From Ectobius pallidus (taxonomy: Eukaryota; Arthropoda; Insecta; Blattodea; Ectobiidae): a DNA stretch of 64,000 nucleotides. Positions 55,555 to 64,000 of this stretch are shown here, one piece after another. Numbering within the stretch: the stretch's first letter is position 1; each line of letters begins with the position of its first letter. A model generated the notes under the pieces. It saw nothing but the letters and a program-made list of their open reading frames with translations, was not told the DNA's origin and made no database searches. The DNA is taken from assembly GCA_964059195.1 (NCBI GenBank), contig CAXKWD010000006.1, forward strand, positions 3,836,530 to 3,900,529. Direction: 5' to 3'. Both the position numbers and the translations under genes were made by a program.

Positions 55555-58362
55555 ATGGCAAATAATAATTGTGATTATAATAATCACTCCATGTTCAGTG
55601 ACAATCATTTCGGCCTAGAACTTTATTACCAAAACGTTCGTGGTCTACGAACTAAAGCCACAGAAATATTTGATAACATTCATATAAATGAACCTAGAAT
55701 TATTTGTCTTACTGAAACGTGGTTAAATGAAGATCACTATAATCACAATTACTTTCCTAATACGTACCAAGTGCATAGATCAGACAGAAACTACTCCCTC
55801 GTCAACCAAACTCGCGGGGGTGGCTCCCTAATCGCTATTAGCAACAGTGTCAGACATAAACGAAGACCAGATTTAGAACAAACTGAAGAATGTGTCTGGA
55901 TTGAAATCTCATGTAAAAACGACCAACCAATTCTTATTGGTTGTCACTATTTCTCACCTAATACCAGTATTGCTGCATTCCAACAATATTTCCTTTTTCT
56001 AGAAAACAATCTAGACTGCAACAATTACCAGACCATATTGCTTGGCGATCTGAATATACCAGGTTTCAAATGGAATTCTGGTGACTCAACTAACTTATAC
56101 CACTATCATAAAGTTAAAGGTGAAACAGTACACCACGCTTGTTCCTTCTTAAATCTGTACCAAATTAATGACACTGTGTGTAGTAACAACCTATTAGATT
56201 TAGTTTTTACCAACATGGATGAAACCACGGTATCAATAGCTGATTATGCCCTGGTAAATATTGATATCCCTCATCCCCCCATCATCATAAATATAAAACG
56301 GAAAGTAAACACAGACACACAAACTTCAGTAAAAACTTTATGCTACCATCAAGGAGATTATCTTAAACTATATAACACCTTAGATCAATCAGACTGGTCG
56401 ATAGTCTATAATCAGACATCACCTGACACTGCGGTGGAAAATTTAACATATTTAGTCAAGGATGCTATTAAAAAATCAATTCCTGAAACCGCTGTTTTCA
56501 AATCAAAATATCCTGCCTGGTTTTCGAGGGAGCTTAAACTATATATAAGGAAAAAGAAACATTTTTATCGACTTTACAAAAAGCACTCTTCTGATCATTA
56601 CTATCAAATTTTTTCGAACTATCGTAGATTAGTTAAAATTACTATTAACTCTGATAGACAACAATGGTACAAGTCAATTGACAATGAGTTAAAGACAAAC
56701 CCAACTAAATTTTGGGGGTATGTCTCAAAATTAAGAAATAAAAGTGACCCCTCCCTTCAAGTAAAAGTAAACAATTCCATCATCACTCAGCCTACGACTC
56801 TAGTGAATATTTTTGCAGAGCATTTTGAGTCTATGAATAAACCGATTTTAACAGAGCCTGTACCTCAACTCCAAACTTACACTTCAGATTGTTTATATGT
56901 CCCGTCTATTTCAAACCTGGATGTCCTGTCATCGATAAGAAAACTCAAAGCATCCAAGACTAGTGGGCCAGATCAAATTCCAAGCTTCATTGTGAAGGGA
57001 TGTGCTCCCATATTATCACCAGTCCTGACATATATCTTTAATTTATCAATTAAAACAGAAACTTTTCCATCCCTGTGGAAAAACTGTGCTATCAGGCCAG
57101 TTCACAAGAAAGGGAAAAGTAAGGAAGTAATGAACTTTCGACCAATATCTTTATTGAATACTTTTAGTAAAATTTTCGAGTCAGTTATCCATAATCATGT
57201 TTCATTTTTCTGCAAAAGTAAACTACATGATTTCCAACACGGTTTCACTAAAAATAAACCAACCACAACCAACATTGTTACCCTCCTTAATGACATAGTT
57301 AAAGAAAATTGCACACAGTCCCAATCAGACGCCATATTTTTTGACCTAAGTCGAGCTTTCGATGTTGTAAATCATGATTTACTATTGCAGAAGCTGACCA
57401 ATTTAGGATTACATGGAAACTATATAAATTGGTTTACGAGCTACTTGCAAAACAGGACTGCCTGTGTTAGAATAGCAAACTGCCTTTCTAAGCCCTTCAA
57501 TATACCACAAGGCGTTCCCCAGGGGTCAGTAATCGGCCCTTTTTTGTTCGTTGTATTCATTAATGATTTATTTAACATATTAAAATGTAATAGCCTAGCG
57601 TATGCTGACGATCTATGCATTTGGAAAAAGATTTCAAGTGTTTCTGACTGTAAATTATTGCAAAGCAATATTGATCTTATAAGTCAATGGGCCTCTTCAA
57701 ATAGAATGATTATTAATTCCAGTAAAACTTACAATGTAATTTTTAGTAGAAAAACTAATCCTATTATATTTAATTATTTTATTGGCCAAGATACCATCAC
57801 ACGTTCGGACAAAATCAGATACCTGGGTGTTTATTTAGATTCAAAACTATATTTTCATGCCCACATTGAACACATATTCACCCAAGCACTAAAAACTCTG
57901 GGATTAATCCGTTTTATTTCTACTAAACTAAAAAGCCTGGAATCAATAATCACTCTCTATAAATCTCTTGTCCTAAGTGTCTTAGACTATGCAAGTGTAT
58001 CTTGGAACAGTATAACCATATCTGACAGCAACAAATTAGAACGTATACAAATCAAATTTGTTTCATTAATACGAAGAAAGTTTTTCCAAAATCAAGACCT
58101 GCAGTACAAGCAAATTCTCGCTTTTCTAAAACTGGAATCACTATACGAAAGACGCAACTCATCCGATGCAAACTTCATAGTAAATGTTTTTCGAGGTAAT
58201 ATAGATTGTAAATCATTTCTTGAAAACTCTGGACTTAGAGTTCCACACACAAGACTGACAAGGAATCATTCATTATTTTTGGTAAAACAACCATATACTT
58301 TGCCAGTTTTCCGTTGTTGTATTTCGGCTAACAAGAAATTCCAAAATGCTAAAATATTTTAA
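55555..58362 (+). CDS. LINE D ORF2, APE endonuclease and reverse transcriptase
   Basis: 935 codons. Endonuclease motifs: YYQNVRGLRTK (Asn), CLTETWLN (Glu), GDLNIPGFKW (Asp/Asn) and a C-terminal His in NIDIPHPPI, where the usual S-D-H is not obvious. RT motifs: FRPISLLNTFSKIFE, QHGFTKNKPTTTN, IFFDLSRAFDVVNHDLL (Asp), GVPQGSVIGPFLF and LAYADDLCIW (active site), then KIRYLGVYLDSKL and a thumb region. It nicks target DNA and copies the element RNA in place. The protein ends at its natural stop; no RNase H. Confidence 0.9.
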   Translation: MANNNCDYNNHSMFSDNHFGLELYYQNVRGLRTKATEIFDNIHINEPRIICLTETWLNEDHYNHNYFPNTYQVHRSDRNYSLVNQTRGGGSLIAISNSVRHKRRPDLEQTEECVWIEISCKNDQPILIGCHYFSPNTSIAAFQQYFLFLENNLDCNNYQTILLGDLNIPGFKWNSGDSTNLYHYHKVKGETVHHACSFLNLYQINDTVCSNNLLDLVFTNMDETTVSIADYALVNIDIPHPPIIINIKRKVNTDTQTSVKTLCYHQGDYLKLYNTLDQSDWSIVYNQTSPDTAVENLTYLVKDAIKKSIPETAVFKSKYPAWFSRELKLYIRKKKHFYRLYKKHSSDHYYQIFSNYRRLVKITINSDRQQWYKSIDNELKTNPTKFWGYVSKLRNKSDPSLQVKVNNSIITQPTTLVNIFAEHFESMNKPILTEPVPQLQTYTSDCLYVPSISNLDVLSSIRKLKASKTSGPDQIPSFIVKGCAPILSPVLTYIFNLSIKTETFPSLWKNCAIRPVHKKGKSKEVMNFRPISLLNTFSKIFESVIHNHVSFFCKSKLHDFQHGFTKNKPTTTNIVTLLNDIVKENCTQSQSDAIFFDLSRAFDVVNHDLLLQKLTNLGLHGNYINWFTSYLQNRTACVRIANCLSKPFNIPQGVPQGSVIGPFLFVVFINDLFNILKCNSLAYADDLCIWKKISSVSDCKLLQSNIDLISQWASSNRMIINSSKTYNVIFSRKTNPIIFNYFIGQDTITRSDKIRYLGVYLDSKLYFHAHIEHIFTQALKTLGLIRFISTKLKSLESIITLYKSLVLSVLDYASVSWNSITISDSNKLERIQIKFVSLIRRKFFQNQDLQYKQILAFLKLESLYERRNSSDANFIVNVFRGNIDCKSFLENSGLRVPHTRLTRNHSLFLVKQPYTLPVFRCCISANKKFQNAKIF

Positions 58363-58689
58363 ATATAAGTGTTTGACCTGGTTTCTTTAAACCAGAATAA
58401 TTTCATATCAAATCTGCAAATCTGCAACAACTGAACAGAGACATTTCACCACTTGGAATGTGATGACTAGTCTAAACATGCTGACCACACAAAATACCTA
58501 ATTGATCAATGAGGCTTACAAAGCTGACTAGACATATTCACAAGTCATATGTCTTATAAAGAATCATTATGTAATTCCTGTTTGTATATGTAATCTATTA
58601 CTATTGTATATCATCCAATTATTAAATAAGAAGCCTACTGTTCAAAATTTGTAAAAATTGTATGTAGCTTCTCTAAATAAACAAATGAA

Positions 58690-58793
<104 letters not shown>

Positions 58794-58797
58794 TATT

Positions 58798-59673
58798 CAA
58801 GTCCAACAAGGAGCAACAAGGAGCAACAAGGTCCAACAAGGAGCTAGTTCAAGTGGTACCAATATTCCCCAGCAGCCTAGCAAGAAAGTTGCAAATATCA
58901 TCCAACCGGCTAAATACTCTGAAGTGGTGGCTGCCATCAATAGAGAAACTACCTCTGCCAACAGTGGAAATCCTACCTATACCAGTAATGGTTCAGGTGG
59001 TGTTTCAGCTTCCTCAAGCCGCAGTGTCAAACTGCCAGTGCCCAATCGGGCCACTACAAGTGCCAGTTCCAGTGCCAGTGTGTCTAGTGCCATTAATTCT
59101 AATCTCGCAGTGCCCACTGCACTCAGTGCCCCGGAATCCGATAGAGGTGACACCAATGACGGCTTCACAGTTGTATCTAAAAAACCTAGGGTTAAGAAGG
59201 CCCCGCTAATAGGAGTTAGGAATTCTTCCTCACTACCAGTAGTTGCCAAACCAACTAGAGGTAAAGCCTTATTCGTGTCACGCTATGGTAACACTGTAAA
59301 CGCGGAAGATATTGCAGAATCCTTACGTACCCAGGTAAATCTCAAAACATTTGCAGTAACAAAGCTGAAAACTAAATTTAATTCTTATGCCAGTTTTCAT
59401 ATTTCTGTTTGTGAGGAAGATTTCCCTCTTATTAATAATGTAGATATCTGGCCTACAGGGGTGCTGTTTTTTCCATTCCGTGGCCGCCTACAAAAGGAAC
59501 AAATCGCGCCCACCAGTCCTGACCCAGTTGTATGTAGCCCTACAACGAAGTCGCAGGGTAAACCTCCTGAAAAAACTCCTGAAAAATCCAGTAGATCTTC
59601 CCCTAGGAAGATTATGGATACACTGCTAGCCAGAACATCTTCTAAAAGCAGCCTTGGAGGGGGCTCTCCTTAA
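58798..59673 (+). pseudogene. LINE E ORF1, 5'-truncated
   Basis: The frame is open from the edge of the (ATT)n tract and aligns with the C-terminal two thirds of LINE D ORF1 (IIQPAKYSEVVAAIN, KAPLIGVRNSSSLPVV, KALFVSRYGN, SYASFHISVCEEDFPLI). The PHD finger and coiled coil are missing. A short repeat (caacaagga units, 58802-58845) opens the fragment. Stop is six bases before the ORF2 ATG. Confidence 0.85.
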
Positions 59674-59679
59674 CCCTAA

Positions 59680-62255
59680 ATGGCAAATAGTTGTGATCAT
59701 ATGGATCAGTCTATGTTTAGTAACAGCAATTTAGGCACTGAAATTTATTACCAAAATGTTCGTGGTTTAAGAACTAAATCCACGGACCTTTTCGACAATA
59801 TTAACACAAATGAACCCATCATCATTTGTCTTACTGAAACATGGTTAAATGATGACCATTATGATCACAATTATTTTCCTGAAATATATCAGGTGTACAG
59901 ATCTGACAGAAAATATACACTAGTTAGCCAAACTCGGGGAGGAGGGTCTTTAATTGCCATCAGCAACAGTGTCAGGCATAAACGTAGACCTGAATTAGAA
60001 CAGACAGATGAATGTGTGTGGATTGAGTTAACTCTCAAAAATGCTCAGCCTATTTTAATTGGATGCCATTATTTTGCGCCCAATACGAGTATTGCTGCAT
60101 TTCAGCAGTATTTTAATTTTCTCGAAAATAATTTAGATTGTAACAACTTTCAGGTCATTTTACTCGGTGATTTTAATATCCCTGGTTTCAATTTGGCTGG
60201 CAGGTGTTGCACCTAACTTATATCACTATCATAAAATTAAAGGTGAAATTGTACACCAAACATGCTCTTTCCTAAATTTGTCTCAAATCAATGACACTGT
60301 CCCTAGTAAAAATTTATTAGACTTAGTTTTTACAAGTCTGGATGAGATCACTGTATCAATACCGGATTATGCACTGGTGAATATTGATAACTATCATCCC
60401 CCTATTGTTATGAATTTAATTAGCCAAGTGAGTGAAGGTACTCAGTTCCCAACAGAAAGTTTATGCTATCACAAAGGTGACTATTATAAACTATACAACA
60501 CATTAGCTTCATCTGACTGGTCCGCAGTGTATAATCAAAAATCACCTGACACTGCTGTTGAAAATCTTGCATATTTAGTTAGTGATGCAATTAATAAGTC
60601 AATCCCTAAAACATTTGCTGTTAAACCAAAATATCCGGCTTGGTTTTCAAGAGAGCTTAAATTATATATAAGGAAAAAGAAACATTATCATCGACTTTTT
60701 AAAAAACACTCGACTGATTTGTATTATCAATGTTTCTCAGATTACCGAAGATTGGTAAAAGTAACTATTAAAATTGATAGGCAAAAATGGTACAAATCAA
60801 TCGATCAAGATTTAAAGTCAAACCCTGCTAAATTTTGGAGTTATGTTTCGAAGTTACGAAATAAAAACGATCCCGTATTGCATGTTAAAATTAACAATAC
60901 CATTGTTTCAGAACCATCAAAGCTAGTGAATATTTTCGCAGAGCATTTTCAGATTATAAATACGCCCACTAATGAAGTACCTGGGCCCTATGCTCAAACT
61001 GTCACATCTGAATGCCTACATGTTCCAACTATCGTAGATTCCGATGTCTTGGTAGCTATTCGACACTTGAAACCATCTAAGAGTTCGGGACTCGACCAGA
61101 TACCAAGCTTTATTGTTAAGGGGTGTGCCCCAATACTGACACCTGTACTTACATATGTGTATAACCTTTCGCTGGAAACAGAAACTTTTCCTTCAATTTG
61201 GAAAATTTCTGCTATCAGACCGGTACACAAGAAAGGCAAAAGCAAAGAATTGGCAAATTTTAGGCCCATAGCCATATTAAATACATTTTCAAAAATTTTT
61301 GAAACCATCATTCATAAACATATTTCATTTTTCAGTAAAAATAAATTAAATGATTTCCAGCATGGTTTTACCAAGGACATGTCCACAGCAACCAATATTA
61401 TCACTTTTCTCAATGACATACTTAAAGAAAATTGCTCACAATCGCAATCAGATGCCATATTTTTTGACCTGAGCAGAGCATTTGATGTAGTAAATCACGA
61501 TCTTCTTGTTAAAAAATTGAGTAATTTAGGTCTACATAACAAGTATGTCAATTGGTTTTCAAGTTATTTAAGAAACAGATCTGCTCGAGTTAGAATATCT
61601 AACTATTTTTCAGAGCCTTTTTACATACCAGATGGTGTACCCCAGGGGTCAGTGTTGGGTCCTTTCTTGTTCTTAGTTTTTATTAACGACATATCTAATA
61701 TGCTAACATGTAAGAAAATAGCATACGCTGACGACCTATGTATATGGAATAAAATATCTACGGCTTCGGACTGCAAATTACTGCAAAGGAATATCGATTA
61801 CATACACCAGTGGTGTAAATCAAATTTAATGATAATTAACACCAGTAAGACCCAGAGCATGATATTTAGTAGAAAAACTAACCAAATAATATACAATTAT
61901 CGTCTTGGCCAAAACATAATAGCACGTTCAGAAAATATAAAATACCTTGGAGTTTATCTTGACTCAAAATTATATTTTCATGTCCATATTGACCATATTT
62001 TCACACAGGCTTTAAAAACTCTTGGATTAGTTCGTTTAATTTCTCAAAATTTAAAAAGCATAGAGTCATTACTTACTCTTTACAAATTTTTAATTCGCAG
62101 TGGCTTAGAATATTGTAGTGTTGCTTATAACAGCATTACAATATCTGACAGTAATAAGCTGGAACGAATACAAAGAAAATTTGTTTCCCTTATACGTAAT
62201 AAGTTTAACAGAAATTTGGACTATGATGATATACTTAAGTTATTAAATATTATAT
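59680..62255 (+). pseudogene. LINE E ORF2 (one frameshift, C-terminus deleted)
   Basis: The frame 59680-60216 has the endonuclease N-terminus (YYQNVRGLRTK, CLTETWLN, GDFNIPGF). A one-base shift near 60190 leads to frame 60167-62269 with DNYHPPI, RT FRPIAILNTFSKIFE, IFFDLSRAFDVV, GVPQGSVLGPFLF (preceded by D, not Q) and IAYADDLCIW. Near 62250 homology ends: about 100 C-terminal codons present in the copy at 62815-63536 are replaced by sequence joined at ttatatacacacaag. The copy is inactive. Confidence 0.88.
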
Positions 62256-63536
<1,281 letters not shown>

Positions 63537-63591
63537 TTATTATTACTGTTATTATTATTATTATTATTATTACTATTATTATTATTATTAC

Positions 63592-63623
<32 letters not shown>
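63537..63623. repeat. (ATT)n tract with interruptions
   Basis: att repeats with a few act/gtt units immediately after the stop of the LINE fragment. Confidence 0.9.
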
Positions 63624-63627
<4 letters not shown>

Positions 63628-64000
63628 CACACAAGACTGACAAGGACTCATTCATTATTTTGATAAAACGGCCATATGCTCTACAAGTTTAACAAGAAAT
63701 GTAATGACACAATCTTTAATTAAGAATGCGACCTGCTTTCCTCAAATATAAACATATAAACTAGTGTCTGCATTGAATTATAAGTAAAGAATGTGCTGAC
63801 GTAACGAAGTTCATGCTATTGACATAACTCTGCTGACCGCACAATCAATCATGTTAAAACTGCAGACTTGACAGTTAGGTAGTCAGATGTCTAATTATGT
63901 GTTATCTTGTAATTCCTGTTGTATATGTAATTCTTTTATTATTGTAAATAATATATCATCATCATAATTCACCACTGCCATTCCTTTATCATAATTCATT
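63624..64000 (+). repeat. 3' end and UTR of the LINE family, right duplicate (runs off the window)
   Basis: Matches 62255-62630 with about four differences (one indel, three substitutions seen). Confidence 0.85.

Overview
This 64 kb window looks like a transposon-dense intergenic stretch of a large insect genome. Every recognisable open reading frame except one belongs to a mobile element. The exception is a 17-finger C2H2 zinc-finger protein (51768-53540, minus). AT-rich spacers, many copies of the motif 'taggcct', Penelope-like elements, PHD-ORF1 LINEs with (ATT)n tails and hAT/foldback elements fit a polyneopteran insect such as a cockroach or termite. That host guess is an inference; no host marker gene is present.

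Layout. 1-900: 3' part of a Penelope-like element (PLE A, minus). 900-8141: a Jockey-like LINE (plus) split by a nested I/LOA-type LINE with RNase H (2444-7010, minus; 12-bp target-site duplication). 8142-8992: a PLE-type hammerhead ribozyme relic and a LINE scrap. 9421-11652: copies of a 'gcccgcggcttcgcccgcg' repeat (RTE-like 3' ends). 11653-22490: a 10.8 kb Gypsy-like LTR element (Gypsy-1, minus) inserted in one of those copies. 22884-25210: a non-autonomous hAT element that itself holds a palindromic TA-flanked element. 25231-25742: an insertion with two tRNA-like sequences in opposite orientation. 26234-26578, 27006-27549 and 29197-29240: inverted-repeat elements and two more hammerhead-like motifs. 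29450-31340: a second non-autonomous hAT element. 31591-44324: a non-autonomous LTR element (921-bp LTRs, 3.2 kb non-coding interior, initiator-Met primer site) whose 3' LTR is split by an apparently intact Gypsy element (Gypsy-2, 36354-43997, minus). 44467-48881: a second PLE (minus), broken by a 2.6 kb unclassified insertion. 49170-49253: a perfect 38-bp inverted repeat. 51768-53540: the zinc-finger gene. 53605-64000: a chain of LINE copies separated by (ATT)n tracts, including one full-length copy with two open ORFs and a recent tandem duplication at the right edge.

The elements do not form a pathway; they record layered insertions. Relative age can be read from nesting and LTR identity: Gypsy-2 (LTRs identical by eye) is younger than the element hosting it (about one LTR difference seen), which is younger than Gypsy-1 (roughly ten differences). 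Most other coding copies carry frameshifts, stops or truncations. The observations most worth following are three hammerhead-like ribozyme motifs, the LARD-like LTR element, a slippery heptamer at the Gypsy-2 gag/pol overlap, the LINE/(ATT)n chain and the paired tRNA-like insertion.
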